A stretch of 64,000 nucleotides of DNA from Agromyces italicus DSM 16388 (GTDB lineage: Bacteria; Actinomycetota; Actinomycetes; Actinomycetales; Microbacteriaceae), in the NCBI RefSeq assembly GCF_000421545.1, contig NZ_ATXF01000010.1, forward strand, positions 62,001-126,000. The letters are read 5' to 3'. Positions 7,491 to 16,652 of the stretch are shown here, one piece after another. Position 1 is the stretch's first letter, and each line of letters opens with the position of its first letter. Made by a program: the position numbers and the translations under genes. The notes under the pieces are model-generated. The model ran no database searches, was not told the DNA's origin, and was given only the letters and a program-made list of their open reading frames with translations.

Positions 7491-8165
7491 TCACCGACTC
7501 GAGATGCGCCCCGATATCCGCTCGAGCTCGGGGATGAGCGCCTCGAACGCGCGCGCCCGATGGCTGATCGCGTTCTTCTGCTCGGGCAGCAGTTCGGCCG
7601 CCGTGACCTCGTACCCCTCGGGCTCGAACACGGGGTCGTAGCCGAATCCGTGCGATCCGCGAGGCTCGTAGGCGAGCGTGCCTCGCCAGAGCCCCTCGGC
7701 GACGAACTCCTCATCGGCCGAGTCGACGGCGGAGTCACCGGCCTCGGTCGTGCCGGTGAGCGCAGCAGGCACCACGACCGCGATCGTGCAGTGGAACGCG
7801 GCGCCGCGGTTCGGCCTGCGCACGTCGCCGAGCTGTGCCAGCAGCAGCTTCACATTCGCGACGTCGCCCGCCGAGTGCCCGGCCCAGCGCGCCGAGAAGA
7901 TGCCGGGCGCCCCGCCCATGACGTCGACCGCGATGCCCGAGTCGTCGGCGAGCGCGATGCGCCCGGTGTGCGCCGCCGCCGCACGCGCCTTGATGAGCGC
8001 GTTCTCGGCGAAGCTGGCGCCGTCTTCGACGGGCGATGGTCCGTCGTAGGGCAGCACGGTGATGCCAGGCATCCGCTCGCCCAGAATGCGCTGGAACTCG
8101 GCGACCTTGTGCGCGTTGTGGGTCGCGAGCACGACCTCGAGCGCGCCGGAACCCGCTTCGGCCAC
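7491..8165 (-). CDS. rdgB: RdgB/HAM1 family non-canonical purine NTP pyrophosphatase
   Basis: 224 residues. This enzyme hydrolyses dITP, ITP and XTP to monophosphates, which keeps deaminated purines out of DNA and RNA. Seen: VVLATHNAHKVAEF (nucleotide-binding N-terminus), SFAENALIKARAAA, ALADDSGIAVDVMGGAPGIF with the catalytic acidic pair, GFGYDPVF, and KNAISHRARAF. GTG at 8165 is preferred because GGGGGA (8177-8172) sits six bases before it. GTG at 8171 overlaps the rph stop as GTGA and is the alternative. It is the last gene of the murI-rph-rdgB operon, an order common in bacteria. Confidence 0.93.
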   Translation of the reverse strand: MAEAGSGALEVVLATHNAHKVAEFQRILGERMPGITVLPYDGPSPVEDGASFAENALIKARAAAAHTGRIALADDSGIAVDVMGGAPGIFSARWAGHSAGDVANVKLLLAQLGDVRRPNRGAAFHCTIAVVVPAALTGTTEAGDSAVDSADEEFVAEGLWRGTLAYEPRGSHGFGYDPVFEPEGYEVTAAELLPEQKNAISHRARAFEALIPELERISGRISSR

Positions 8166-8167
8166 GC

Positions 8168-8935
8168 TCACTCCCCCGCCGCGAGCGACGCCGCGAGCGC
8201 GGCCCGCTGCAGCTCGGTGAGCGAGGCGGTGCCGGCGAGCGCCAGGTCGAGCAGCGAGTCGAGCTCGCGCCGATCGAACGGGGCGCCCTCGGCGGTGCCC
8301 TGCACCTCGACGAAGAGGCCGCGGCCCGTGGCGACGACGTTCATGTCGGTCTCGGCACGCACGTCCTCGGTATAGGCGAGATCGAGCATCGGCGTGCCGT
8401 CGATGATGCCGACCGAGACCGCGGAGACGGTGTCGATGAGCGGGGTGGCCTTCTGGCCGATGAACTTCTTGCCGCGGGCCCACTCGATCGCGTCGGCCAT
8501 GGCGACGTACGCGCCGGTGATCGCCGCCGTGCGAGTGCCGCCGTCGGCCTGAAGCACGTCGCAGTCGATCTGGAGGGTGTTCTCGCCGAGCGCCTTCATG
8601 TCGACCACCGCGCGGAGGCTGCGGCCGATGAGGCGGCTGATCTCGTGGGTGCGACCGCCGATACGGCCCTTCACGCTCTCACGGTCGTTGCGCGTGTTCG
8701 TCGCGCGCGGGAGCATCGCGTACTCGGCGGTGACCCAGCCCTTGCCCTTGCCGCTCAGCCAGCGCGGCACGCCGTTCGTGAAGCTCGCCGTGCAGAGCAC
8801 CTTCGTGCCCCCGAACGAGATGAGCGCGCTGCCTTCGGCGTGGGCGCTCCAGCCGCGTTCGATGGTCACCTCGCGCAGCTGGTCGGGGGTGCGGCCGTCG
8901 GCACGGACGATCGCGGGGGCGGATGCCTCGGTCAT
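8168..8935 (-). CDS. rph: Ribonuclease PH
   Basis: 255 residues, the usual size. This phosphorolytic 3'-5' exoribonuclease trims tRNA 3' ends. Seen: [37 protein letters not shown]-type region ([20 protein letters not shown]), [20 protein letters not shown], and [17 protein letters not shown], which carries the acidic active-site residues. GGAGAAC lies just before the ATG. The start overlaps the murI stop as ATGA, so translation is coupled. Confidence 0.96.
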   Translation of the reverse strand: MTEASAPAIVRADGRTPDQLREVTIERGWSAHAEGSALISFGGTKVLCTASFTNGVPRWLSGKGKGWVTAEYAMLPRATNTRNDRESVKGRIGGRTHEISRLIGRSLRAVVDMKALGENTLQIDCDVLQADGGTRTAAITGAYVAMADAIEWARGKKFIGQKATPLIDTVSAVSVGIIDGTPMLDLAYTEDVRAETDMNVVATGRGLFVEVQGTAEGAPFDRRELDSLLDLALAGTASLTELQRAALAASLAAGE

Positions 8936-9777
8936 AGGTTCTCCTGTCGAAGCTGTTCTCGGTCGGGGATGGCGACCGCTCCCGTCTGCACGAGCTCGAC
9001 GCTCGGGATCTCGGGGGCGATGAGTCGGTGGGCGAGGTCGAGGAAGGCGCTCGTCGAGCGGCCCGTCGCCTCGTAGCGGTAGCTCGGGGGTACAGGCGCG
9101 CGTCGCTCCATGCCGCCGCCGACGAGCACGCGGTACACGTCGTTCGCGGTCTCGACGTCACTCGAGACGAGGGTGACGCCCTCGCCCATGACGTACGAGA
9201 TGGCGCCCTTGAGGAACGGGTAGTGGGTGCATCCGAGCACGAGGGTGTCGATGTCGGCCCGGCGGAGCGGTGCGAGGTACTCCTCGGCGACGGCGAGCAG
9301 TTCGTCGCCGGTCGTGACGCCCGCCTCGACGAACTCGACGAAGCGCGGGCAGGCCCGCGAGAAGAGCTCGAGGTGCGGGGCCGCGGCGAAGGCGTCGTCG
9401 TAGGCGCGCGACGAGACGGTGCCCTGCGTGCCGATCACGCCCACCCGGCCGGTCTTCGTGGCGGCGACGGCACGGCGGACGGCCGGCTGGATCACCTCGA
9501 CCACAGGCACCTCGTAGCGCTCGCGCGCATCGCGGAGCATCGCCGCGGAGGCGGTGTTGCAGGCGATCACGAGCATCTTGACGCCCTGCGCGACGAGATC
9601 GTCGAGCACCGCGAGGGCATACCCGCGGACGTCGGCGATCTTCTTCGGCCCGTACGGGGAGTGCTCCAGATCGCCGATGTAGAGGATCGACTCGTTCGGC
9701 AGCTGGTCTTTGACGGCACGGGCGACGGTGAGTCCACCGACCCCCGAGTCGAAGATTCCGATCGGTGCATCCGTCAC
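8932..9777 (-). CDS. murI: Glutamate racemase
   Basis: 281 residues. It converts L- to D-glutamate for peptidoglycan. Seen: [17 protein letters not shown] at the N-terminus and the two catalytic cysteines, C73 (VIACNTASA) and C183 ([10 protein letters not shown]). The longer frame upstream gives a poorly conserved N-terminus. GTG at 9777 is chosen because relatives start just before the IGIFDSG motif and a TAAGCT box ends eight bases upstream, which suggests a leaderless transcript. It is the first gene of murI-rph-rdgB and is divergent from pncB, only 82 bases away. Confidence 0.95.
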   Translation of the reverse strand: MTDAPIGIFDSGVGGLTVARAVKDQLPNESILYIGDLEHSPYGPKKIADVRGYALAVLDDLVAQGVKMLVIACNTASAAMLRDARERYEVPVVEVIQPAVRRAVAATKTGRVGVIGTQGTVSSRAYDDAFAAAPHLELFSRACPRFVEFVEAGVTTGDELLAVAEEYLAPLRRADIDTLVLGCTHYPFLKGAISYVMGEGVTLVSSDVETANDVYRVLVGGGMERRAPVPPSYRYEATGRSTSAFLDLAHRLIAPEIPSVELVQTGAVAIPDREQLRQENL

Positions 9778-9859
9778 GAGGTTCAAGCTTAGGCGAGTCG
9801 ACGGCACGCGGTGGCGGGATGCCACGGGGTCGACCACGTGCCCCAGTAGGCTCGACTCC

Positions 9860-11179
9860 GTGACCGGCTCAGCTGCCCTCTTCACCGACCGTTACGAACT
9901 CACGATGGTCGATGCCGCCCTGCTCGACGGCACCGCCCACCGCGAGAGCCTCTTCGAGGCCTTTGCGAGGCGCCTGCCCGACGGCCGCCGCTACGGCGTC
10001 GTCGCCGGCACAGGGCGCCTCCTCGAACTCGTGCAGCGGTTCCGCTTCGACGACGCCGAGCTCGAGTGGCTGCGCGAGCACGAGGTGGTGCGCCCCGCGA
10101 CGATCGACTGGCTCGCCGACTACCGCTTCACGGGAGACATCTGGGGCTACCGCGAGGGCGAGGCGTACTTCCCTGGCTCGCCGCTGCTCACCATCCAGGC
10201 GAGCTTCGCCGAGGCGGTCATGCTCGAGACGGTCGTGCTCTCGACCCTCAACTACGACTCCTCGGTGGCGAGCGCCGCCGCACGCATGGTCTCGGTGGCG
10301 CTCGGCCGCCCCATCGCCGAGATGGGCTCGCGCCGCACGAGCGAGCGCGCGGCGGTCGCCGCCGCCCGGGCGGCCTACATCGCCGGATTCGATGCGACCT
10401 CGAACCTCGAGGCGGGCCGCACCTGGGGCATCCCGACGATGGGTACCGCCGCCCACGCCTTCACCCTGCTGCACGACAGCGAAGAAGACGCGTTCCGCGC
10501 CCAGGTCACGGCATTCGGGCCGAAGTCCACCCTGCTCGTCGACACCTACGACATCACCCGCGGCGTCGAACTCGCGGTCAAGGTCGCCGGGCCCGAGCTC
10601 GGCGCCGTGCGCATCGACTCGGGCGACCTGCCCACCGTGGTCGCCGCGGTGCGAGAACAGCTCGACTCGCTCGGTGCGGTCGACACCCGCATCACCGTCA
10701 CGAGCGACCTCGACGAGTTCACGATCGCGGGCCTCTCGGGCGCGCCGGTCGACGCGTACGGCGTCGGCACCGCGGTCGTCACCGGGTCCGGGTTCCCCGC
10801 GGCGGGCATGGTCTACAAGCTCGTCGCCCGGCGCGACGACGCCGGCGACTGGATTCCCGTCGCGAAGGCCTCGACCCAGAAGGCCAGTGTCGGCGGCCGC
10901 AAGAACGCGGCGCGGCGCCTCGACTCGACCCGAACCGCCCGCGAGGAGCTCGTGTTCGTGGGCGACGGCCCCGACGGCGAGGCCGAGTTCGACGCGGGCG
11001 ACCGGCTGCGACCGCTGATGGTGCAGCTCGTCGCGAAGGGCGAGGTCGACCCCGCGTTCCTCGGCGCCGCAGGCACGACCGCCGCCCGCGCGCACCGCGC
11101 CGAGGTCATGCAGGAGCTGCCGATCGAGGCGTTCCGGCTCGGCCGCGGCGAGCCGGTGATCCCGACGACGTACCGCTGA
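9860..11179 (+). CDS. pncB: Nicotinate phosphoribosyltransferase
   Basis: 439 residues. It joins nicotinate to PRPP with ATP hydrolysis to make nicotinate mononucleotide (Preiss-Handler salvage of NAD). Seen: [20 protein letters not shown] at the start, [47 protein letters not shown] split across the active-site region, [11 protein letters not shown] with the active-site His, and [12 protein letters not shown]. The start is GTG 9860: a TAGGCT box (9847-9852) ends seven bases before it and there is no Shine-Dalgarno, so a leaderless mRNA is predicted. Confidence 0.93.
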   Translation: MTGSAALFTDRYELTMVDAALLDGTAHRESLFEAFARRLPDGRRYGVVAGTGRLLELVQRFRFDDAELEWLREHEVVRPATIDWLADYRFTGDIWGYREGEAYFPGSPLLTIQASFAEAVMLETVVLSTLNYDSSVASAAARMVSVALGRPIAEMGSRRTSERAAVAAARAAYIAGFDATSNLEAGRTWGIPTMGTAAHAFTLLHDSEEDAFRAQVTAFGPKSTLLVDTYDITRGVELAVKVAGPELGAVRIDSGDLPTVVAAVREQLDSLGAVDTRITVTSDLDEFTIAGLSGAPVDAYGVGTAVVTGSGFPAAGMVYKLVARRDDAGDWIPVAKASTQKASVGGRKNAARRLDSTRTAREELVFVGDGPDGEAEFDAGDRLRPLMVQLVAKGEVDPAFLGAAGTTAARAHRAEVMQELPIEAFRLGRGEPVIPTTYR

Positions 11180-11232
11180 GCGGCCGGTCGGCCACTCGGT
11201 CGCGTCGCATCGCTCGGCTTTGCTGTGCCGGC

Positions 11233-11318
11233 GTGCAGAACGCAGGAGATTCGGCGCGCCACGCCGAGCGAACGGATGCCTCGTGCGGCGCGCCGCACGA
11301 GGCATCCTGAATTCTGCA
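11233..11318. terminator. Nested palindromes; bidirectional terminator-like element
   Basis: A perfect 32-bp palindrome (11275-11306; half-site GATGCCTCGTGCGGCG) lies between convergent pncB and the DUF3039 gene. Around it, GTGCAGAAcgCAGGA (11233-11247) is complementary to TCCTGaaTTCTGCAC (11304-11318) apart from two bases, so a second, outer stem can form. The GATGCCTC/GAGGCATC core recurs in the hairpin at 43288-43321. Confidence 0.7.
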
Positions 11319-11369
11319 CGGCCCGGCGACGAACGCGGGGCGACCAACCAGCGGGCGCCCGGGCGCGGG

Positions 11370-11657
11370 CTAGGCCGACTTCATCCGCTCGTAGATCTCT
11401 TTGCAGCTCGGGCAGACCGGGAACTTCTCGGGGTCGCGCCCCGGGGTCCACTTCTTGCCGCAGAGCGCCTTCACCGGTTTGCCCGTGATCGCCGATTCGA
11501 GGATCTTGTCCTTCTGCACGTAGTGCGAGAAGCGCTCGTGATCACCCGGCTCGATGGCCTCCTCGTTGAGGAGCTTCTCGAGTTCGCGGTCGAGGACGTC
11601 GGTGCCGCCACCCGGCTGACCGGGGTCGGCGATGCTGGCGCGCACGGTGTGGATCAT
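11370..11657 (-). CDS. DUF3039 domain protein
   Basis: 95 residues, a small actinobacterial protein of unknown function. The conserved C-terminal part KALCGKKWTPGRDPEKFPVC then PSCKEIYERM has the CG...CPSC cysteine arrangement of a small zinc-ribbon-like site. The ATG at 11657 is chosen over longer frames because TAGAAT (11670-11665), a near-consensus -10, ends seven bases before it, predicting a leaderless transcript. Confidence 0.85.
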   Translation of the reverse strand: MIHTVRASIADPGQPGGGTDVLDRELEKLLNEEAIEPGDHERFSHYVQKDKILESAITGKPVKALCGKKWTPGRDPEKFPVCPSCKEIYERMKSA

Positions 11658-11732
11658 GCGCTCGATTCTACGCGTCGATCCCGTCGCGTCGTCCGGCCGA
11701 TCGGCCGGAAGCACCCGGCATCGGCGATCGGC

Positions 11733-13307
11733 TCAGGCGCGGATCGCCGCCGCGATCATCTCGGGCCCGCGGACGTCGAACACGCGCCCGCCGAACCAGA
11801 CGCCGAGGGCGAGCACCAGCAGCCCCAGGCCGACCCCCGCGGCGAAGGCGGCCGCGTGCCAGCCGGGGTCGACGAGGATGCCGAGCGCGGCGAAGAACAC
11901 CGCCGGCGCTGCGACGAGCACCGAAGCGAGCATCGTGAGCGACTGCACGAGCGCGGTGATGCCGCCCGTCGACTGCGGTTGCTGGAACGGGCTGTCGCCG
12001 GGTTTCACCGCCGGGTAGGGAAACCGCGCCGAGGTGATCGACCCGACGCCGAGGCCGGCGAGCAGCAGCGCCGTGCTCACGCCGAGCAGCGACGGCAGCA
12101 GCCGCCAATCGTTCAGCACGAACACGGTGACGGCGCTGCCGAGCCCGATCACGAGCACGCCGGCGACGAGCACCGGCACGAGCCGCCCGAGCCGGTCGGC
12201 GGCGCCGCGCACCCCCGAGGTGATGTGCAGCCAGATCGCGGTCGAGTCGTACGCGGTGTCGTTGTGGAGGCTCCAGCCGAGGAACAGGCACATGAGCGGC
12301 ACCGGGATGAGCCCCAGGTACTGCATCGGCACCCCGGCGACGCCGAGCGGCACCATGACGAGCACCGGCACGATCGGCACCATGACGATCGAGACCCAGT
12401 AGCGCGCGTCGCGGAACCAGTAGGTGAAGCTGCGCGCCGCGACCGCACCGGTCGCGCCGTGGGGCATCCGGTCGAACCAGCCGAGCCCGCGGTAGCTCTT
12501 CGCCGACGCCTCGCGACCCGGAGTGACGAGCATCTTCGCGACGAGCGCCTGCCAGGCGAGCCAGATCAGACCGAGCGTGGCGACGGCGATGAGCAGCTCG
12601 AGGATGGCCGGACCCCACGCCCCGGCGGCCGCGTCGCCAGGAATCGCGAAGGCGGCGCCGAGCGGGGTCCAGCCGAGGATGTCGCCGAAGACGCCGAGGA
12701 TCTCGAGCCCCGAATTCGCCCAGTCGAGCGTGACGAGCACGACGATGATCGGCGACAGCATGACGATGAGCAGCAGCCCGATGACGCCCATCAGTTCGCG
12801 TGAGCGCCGCGTCGAGAGCAGGAACGAGGCGAGCGCCGTCGTCACGCGCGCGAGCAGCAGGCAGGTCGCGAACGCGAGCGCAGCGGAGATGAGCGCCAGG
12901 AGCGTCTCCGCGACGCCGCGTGACCACGTGACGACGGTGCCGAGCAGCACGATCGCGAGCACGAGGGCGGGAATGCCGATGAGCCCCGCGACCGCGAGCC
13001 CGAGGGCCAAGGTGCGGTCTGGCAGGCCGAAGAAGGCGAAGCGGCGCGGGTCCATGGTGTCTTCGGTGCCGAAGACGAGCGGGAACACGATGAAGCCGAC
13101 GACGGTCGCAGCACCGGCGACCACGAGCACATCGCGGATCACCGCCACGTCCTCCACGAGTCGCAGCCCCACGAGGGAGAGGAAGAGCAGCAGCGCGAGG
13201 CCCAGACCGTAGACGAGGCCGAGCACGATGCCGACCACTTGCCAGGTGCTGCGGCGGAAGATGTTCGCCATCAGGCGCAGTTTCAGTCTGAGAAACTGTG
13301 CAACCAT
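11733..13307 (-). CDS. ABC transporter permease protein (large multi-pass)
   Basis: 524 residues with about twelve hydrophobic segments and no periplasmic domain, the pattern of ABC-2-like exporter permeases in Actinobacteria. No substrate motif is recognisable. The ATG at 13307 (MVAQFLRLKL) lies inside the 3' end of the ATPase gene and overlaps it by 25 bases, so the two are translationally coupled and form one exporter. An inverted repeat CAGTTTC/GAAACTG (about 13279-13299) lies within this overlap. Confidence 0.8.
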   Translation of the reverse strand: MVAQFLRLKLRLMANIFRRSTWQVVGIVLGLVYGLGLALLLFLSLVGLRLVEDVAVIRDVLVVAGAATVVGFIVFPLVFGTEDTMDPRRFAFFGLPDRTLALGLAVAGLIGIPALVLAIVLLGTVVTWSRGVAETLLALISAALAFATCLLLARVTTALASFLLSTRRSRELMGVIGLLLIVMLSPIIVVLVTLDWANSGLEILGVFGDILGWTPLGAAFAIPGDAAAGAWGPAILELLIAVATLGLIWLAWQALVAKMLVTPGREASAKSYRGLGWFDRMPHGATGAVAARSFTYWFRDARYWVSIVMVPIVPVLVMVPLGVAGVPMQYLGLIPVPLMCLFLGWSLHNDTAYDSTAIWLHITSGVRGAADRLGRLVPVLVAGVLVIGLGSAVTVFVLNDWRLLPSLLGVSTALLLAGLGVGSITSARFPYPAVKPGDSPFQQPQSTGGITALVQSLTMLASVLVAAPAVFFAALGILVDPGWHAAAFAAGVGLGLLVLALGVWFGGRVFDVRGPEMIAAAIRA

Positions 13308-14992
13308 TCCATGCCTTCCGCTGCCTTGCGCCCGCCCGCGAGCTCGACGAATCGGTCTTCGAGGGTGTGGCCCGCACGTACCTCGTCGAGCGTGCCCGCC
13401 GCGAGCACCCGGCCCGAGACGATGATCGCGGCCGAGTCGCAGACGCGCTCGATCAGGTCCATGCCGTGGCTCGACAGCACGACCGTGCCGCCGCCGGCGA
13501 CGTAGCGCTCGAGGATCTCGGTGAGATTCGCCGCCGACACCGGGTCGACGGATTCGAACGGCTCGTCGAGCACCAGCAGGCGCGGGGAGTGGATCATCGC
13601 GCACGCGAGCGCGATCTTCTTGGTCATGCCGGCCGAGTAGTCGGCGACGAGCCGGTCGACGGCGTCGTCGAGGCCGAAGGCCGAGATGAGGTCGGCGCTG
13701 CGTTCGCGCACGGTGCGGTTGTCGAGACCGCGCAGCACGCCCGAGTAGTAGAGCAGCTGCGCGCCGGTCAGCCGGTCGAACAGCCGCAGCCGGTCGGGCA
13801 GCACGCCGGTCGCGCGCTTCGCGGCGTGCGGGTCGGCCCACGCGTCGATGTCGTGGATGCGGACGGTGCCCGCGTCGGGCCGGAGGAGCCCCGTGATCAT
13901 CGAGAGCGTCGTCGTCTTGCCCGCGCCGTTCGGCCCGACGATGCCGAAGAACGAGCCCGCCCGCACATCGAGGCTGATGCCGTCGACAGCGGTGTTCTCG
14001 CCGAAGCGCTTCACGAGCCCGGTGATCGAGAGCACGTTCGGCGTACCGGCCGCCGGGGCCGGGCGCGCAACCCGCAGGGTGCGCTTCTTGCGGGGAGCCG
14101 CGTTCTTCTTCGCGGGGATCACGGCGACCGACTGCGCTGCGATGAGCGGTGCGGATGCCTCGGATGCCGACGTCTCGTCGGCCGTCGGCGTGTCGGCGGG
14201 CGCGGGCTCGGGCTCGGGCTCGGGCTCGGCGACCGGCACCGGTACGACCGTCTCGGGCTTCGCCACCGCCGCCGCGACCGGTTCGGGCTCGACCGTCTCG
14301 GCCTCGGGCGCGACCGCCACGGTCGAGACCTCACCCGCCGCGACGGCCGCCGCGGCGGCGCGGACCTCGGCCACCGGGGTGCGCCGTTCGGTCGTTGTCT
14401 CGTCGATCTCGTCGCGGTCGGGCTCGTGCCGCTCGGCGACGACGGGCGGCTCGCTCGCCGCCGCGGGAATCGTGTGGTCGGCCGGCTTTCGCGGGGCCCG
14501 TTCGGCGGCGGTGGTCTCGGTCGTGACCGACGCCGCGACCCGCTGCTGCGCCTGACGTTGTGCGCTGGCCGCGGCGGTCGCGCGGCTGCGGTCGCCAGGG
14601 GTGCTCGCGGCGCTCTTCGCGGAGGAATCACGTGCGGTGCGGGCGGACTTCGCTCCGGCCCCGCGCGCGGTTCGCGCGGCGGAGGAGGCGGCGTTCGACG
14701 CGCCGGTGCGCTTCGAGTCGATCGTCTCGGCGACGGCACCCTGCTCGGCGGCTTCGGCCGCGGCGGCCTTGTTCGCCCGGCGGGTCGCGGCGGCCTTCTT
14801 CGCGGCGGCCGAGCGGGCGGCAGCCCGCTCGGCGGGCGTCATGGTCTTGGCGGCGGATTTCGCGGCGCTCTTGCGGGCGCCCGAGGCCGCGCTGCCCGAC
14901 GCGGCCGGCGCGGTTCCGCTCTTTCGAGGCGCCCCCGCACCGGTGCCTTCGGCAGCTTCGTCGTCGTGATCGGAGCGCGAAACGGAAGTCAC
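13283..14992 (-). CDS. ABC transporter ATP-binding protein with about 320-residue low-complexity N-terminal extension
   Basis: 569 residues, roughly 250 longer than ordinary ABC-2 ATPases. The C-terminal domain is complete: GPNGAGKTT Walker A (about 353), YSAGM signature (about 452), LLVLDEP Walker B (about 472) and the H-loop SSHGM (about 508). The N-terminal 320 residues are Ala/Lys/Ser-rich at first (GARKSAAKSAAK, KKAAATRRANKAAAAEAAEQ), resembling histone H1-like tails. They then become acidic and Pro-rich (VPVAEPEPEPEPAPADTPTA) and end in a basic patch, PAKKNAAPRKKRTLRVARP. The extension is in frame and has the same codon bias, so it is probably real. The GTG at 14992 follows a TAGGTT box by six bases (leaderless). 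Confidence 0.85.
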   Translation of the reverse strand: MTSVSRSDHDDEAAEGTGAGAPRKSGTAPAASGSAASGARKSAAKSAAKTMTPAERAAARSAAAKKAAATRRANKAAAAEAAEQGAVAETIDSKRTGASNAASSAARTARGAGAKSARTARDSSAKSAASTPGDRSRATAAASAQRQAQQRVAASVTTETTAAERAPRKPADHTIPAAASEPPVVAERHEPDRDEIDETTTERRTPVAEVRAAAAAVAAGEVSTVAVAPEAETVEPEPVAAAVAKPETVVPVPVAEPEPEPEPAPADTPTADETSASEASAPLIAAQSVAVIPAKKNAAPRKKRTLRVARPAPAAGTPNVLSITGLVKRFGENTAVDGISLDVRAGSFFGIVGPNGAGKTTTLSMITGLLRPDAGTVRIHDIDAWADPHAAKRATGVLPDRLRLFDRLTGAQLLYYSGVLRGLDNRTVRERSADLISAFGLDDAVDRLVADYSAGMTKKIALACAMIHSPRLLVLDEPFESVDPVSAANLTEILERYVAGGGTVVLSSHGMDLIERVCDSAAIIVSGRVLAAGTLDEVRAGHTLEDRFVELAGGRKAAEGMEWLHSFSD

Positions 14993-15243
14993 CCAGCCAA
15001 CCTACCAACGACCGCCCGCCGAGCGCGCCTCGGGAGCGCGATCCTCTGACTGTGGATTGCCTGTGCGTCATGTCACGATCCCACTACGACCGGCGCCCCC
15101 GAATGGCGACGCGGGAGGGCCCCCGGATACGCTGGGTTGCGGCATAACGGCGTGTCCACATGTGAACTTCCGGATGAACTCCGGGCGAACTCCGCAGAAC
15201 GAGCCCGCCCGGTGGGGGCATCCGACCCACCGAAGGAGATGCA

Positions 15244-15936
15244 GTGACCACCCAGATCGTGATTCTCGCGGCCGGCATGGGAAGCCGGCTCGGGCGTTCC
15301 CTCCCCAAGCCCCTGACCGAGCTCAGCGACGGCCGCACCATCATGCGCCAGCAGTTCGACAACGTCGAGCACGCGTTCGGCGCGCACGCCGACGTGACGA
15401 TCGTCGTCGGCTACAAGCTCGAGCACATCATCGAGGCGTTCCCGCAGGCGTCGTTCGTCTACAACGAGGAGTACGACCAGACGAACACCTCCAAGTCGCT
15501 CATGCGGGCGCTCGCCGCCTCGCAGTCGGGCGGCGTGCTGTGGATGAACGGCGACGTCGTCTTCGACCCAGCCATCCTCGACCGTGCGCTCCCCTTCATC
15601 GCACGCGACCAGTCGTTCGTCACGGTGAACACGGCGAAGGTCTCCGACGAAGAGGTGAAGTACACGACGAGCGCCGAGGGCTATATCAAGGAGCTCTCGA
15701 AGACCGTCAAGGGCGGTCTCGGCGAGGCCGTCGGCATCAACTACATCTCCGGCCGCGACAAGGCGACGTTCCTCGCGCACCTGCAGCGCGTCGGCGACCA
15801 GGACTACTTCGAGCGCGGCCTCGAACTCGCGATCGAGCGGAACGGCCTCCTCGTCGAGCCGATGGACGTCTCCGACCTCTACGCGGTCGAGATCGACTTC
15901 GCCGAAGACCTGGAGCGTGCGAACCACTTCGTGTGA
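15244..15936 (+). CDS. Sugar/choline-type nucleotidyltransferase (LicC/MobA-like)
   Basis: 230 residues with the nucleotidyltransferase fold: IVILAAGMGSRLGRSLPKPL (residues 5-24) is the NTP-binding loop with the catalytic Lys, and WMNGDVVFD is the metal-binding Asp segment. The closest-looking class is the CTP:phosphocholine/sugar-phosphate nucleotidyltransferases that supply activated groups for wall glycopolymers. The GTG start has AAGGAG (15232-15237) six bases upstream. Before it, 14993-15243 is a promoter region without a gene. Its closeness to the Wzm/Wzt exporter suggests a role in surface polymer synthesis, which is inference. Confidence 0.8.
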   Translation: MTTQIVILAAGMGSRLGRSLPKPLTELSDGRTIMRQQFDNVEHAFGAHADVTIVVGYKLEHIIEAFPQASFVYNEEYDQTNTSKSLMRALAASQSGGVLWMNGDVVFDPAILDRALPFIARDQSFVTVNTAKVSDEEVKYTTSAEGYIKELSKTVKGGLGEAVGINYISGRDKATFLAHLQRVGDQDYFERGLELAIERNGLLVEPMDVSDLYAVEIDFAEDLERANHFV

Positions 15937-15957
15937 CCTGCACTGCACAGCGCAAGA

Positions 15958-15993
15958 GACGAAGGGCGGATGCTGCGGCATCCGCCCTTCGTC
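15958..15993. terminator. Perfect 16-bp stem hairpin between convergent genes
   Basis: GACGAAGGGCGGATGC and its exact complement enclose the loop TGCG. It lies between the nucleotidyltransferase gene and the convergent ECF S-component gene and probably ends both transcripts. Confidence 0.8.
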
Positions 15994-16023
15994 ATACCCG
16001 GCCGCACCGCGGCGGGCGAACCC

Positions 16024-16563
16024 TCAACGCAGGGTGCGCGCGACGCCCGCCCGCGCCAGCGAGGCGGCGATGACCCGGCCCAGCCAGGTGAACAGCACGG
16101 GGCTGAGCGCGAACATGGCGAGGTAGAGCACCCAGAACCACGGTGCGTAATGCTCGGGGCCGAGCGCGATGAAGGTGCCTGCGGCGAGCACGATGCCCGA
16201 CCCGCCCGCGGCCACGTAATAGAGCCACGGCGACCAGTTCTTGTAGCGGGTGAGGAAGAAGGGCAGCTCGAGCAGCGCGCCGACGAGGAGGCCGGTGCCG
16301 AGGAAGCGAAGGATCCAGTGGGGGGCGAAGGCCGCGCCGACGAGGCCCGCGATGAAGCCGGTGAGAATGCCGACGCCGGGTCGCTTCAGAAGCGCCAGCG
16401 CGACCGCGCTCGGCAGGAAGTGGGTGCCGATCGTGATGCCGTAGAGCATCGGCGCGATGCCGGCGATGAGTCCGGCGAAGTACCCGGAACCGGCGGCGAC
16501 GAGGCCGCCGCCGACACCGATCGCGGCGCAGCTGAGAATGACGCGGGTGCTGGTGCGGTGCAC
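16024..16563 (-). CDS. ECF transporter S-component-like membrane protein
   Basis: 179 residues with five to six membrane helices and the pattern of substrate-binding S components of energy-coupling-factor vitamin importers: RVILSCAAIGVGGGLVAAGS, GIAPMLYGITIGTHFLPSAV and GAALLELPFFLTRYKNW-type loops (LLVGALLELPFFLTRYKNWS). It resembles the YkoE/HMP-thiamine group, but the substrate is not certain. The GTG at 16563 is chosen; AAAGGAG lies 11 bases upstream. A TAGATT -10 box (16624-16619) gives a leader of about 50 bases. No riboswitch core was recognised. The shared energising subunits are not in the window. Confidence 0.7.
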   Translation of the reverse strand: MHRTSTRVILSCAAIGVGGGLVAAGSGYFAGLIAGIAPMLYGITIGTHFLPSAVALALLKRPGVGILTGFIAGLVGAAFAPHWILRFLGTGLLVGALLELPFFLTRYKNWSPWLYYVAAGGSGIVLAAGTFIALGPEHYAPWFWVLYLAMFALSPVLFTWLGRVIAASLARAGVARTLR

Positions 16564-16618
16564 GGGGCGCTCGGCTCCTTTCGGGTCGGGCTCGGCACGT
16601 CGCCACCCGTCTGCATCA

Positions 16619-16645
16619 AATCTACCCCGGCAGGCCATCTACGAT
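16619..16645. promoter_or_regulatory. Back-to-back divergent -10 boxes
   Basis: TAGATT (minus strand, 16624-16619) serves the ECF S-component gene. TACGAT (plus strand, 16640-16645) ends seven bases before the GTG of the exporter permease. The two promoters point away from each other only 15 bases apart. Confidence 0.5.
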
Positions 16646-16652
16646 GAGAGAC

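Noticed and set aside
13279-13299. Attenuator hairpin in the ABC exporter overlap
   Set aside because: The inverted repeat is only 7 bp and lies in coding sequence; probably chance.
16564-16640. A thiamine or other vitamin riboswitch before the ECF S-component gene
   Set aside because: The leader is only about 50 bases and no TPP (CTGAGA) or cobalamin core sequence was found.
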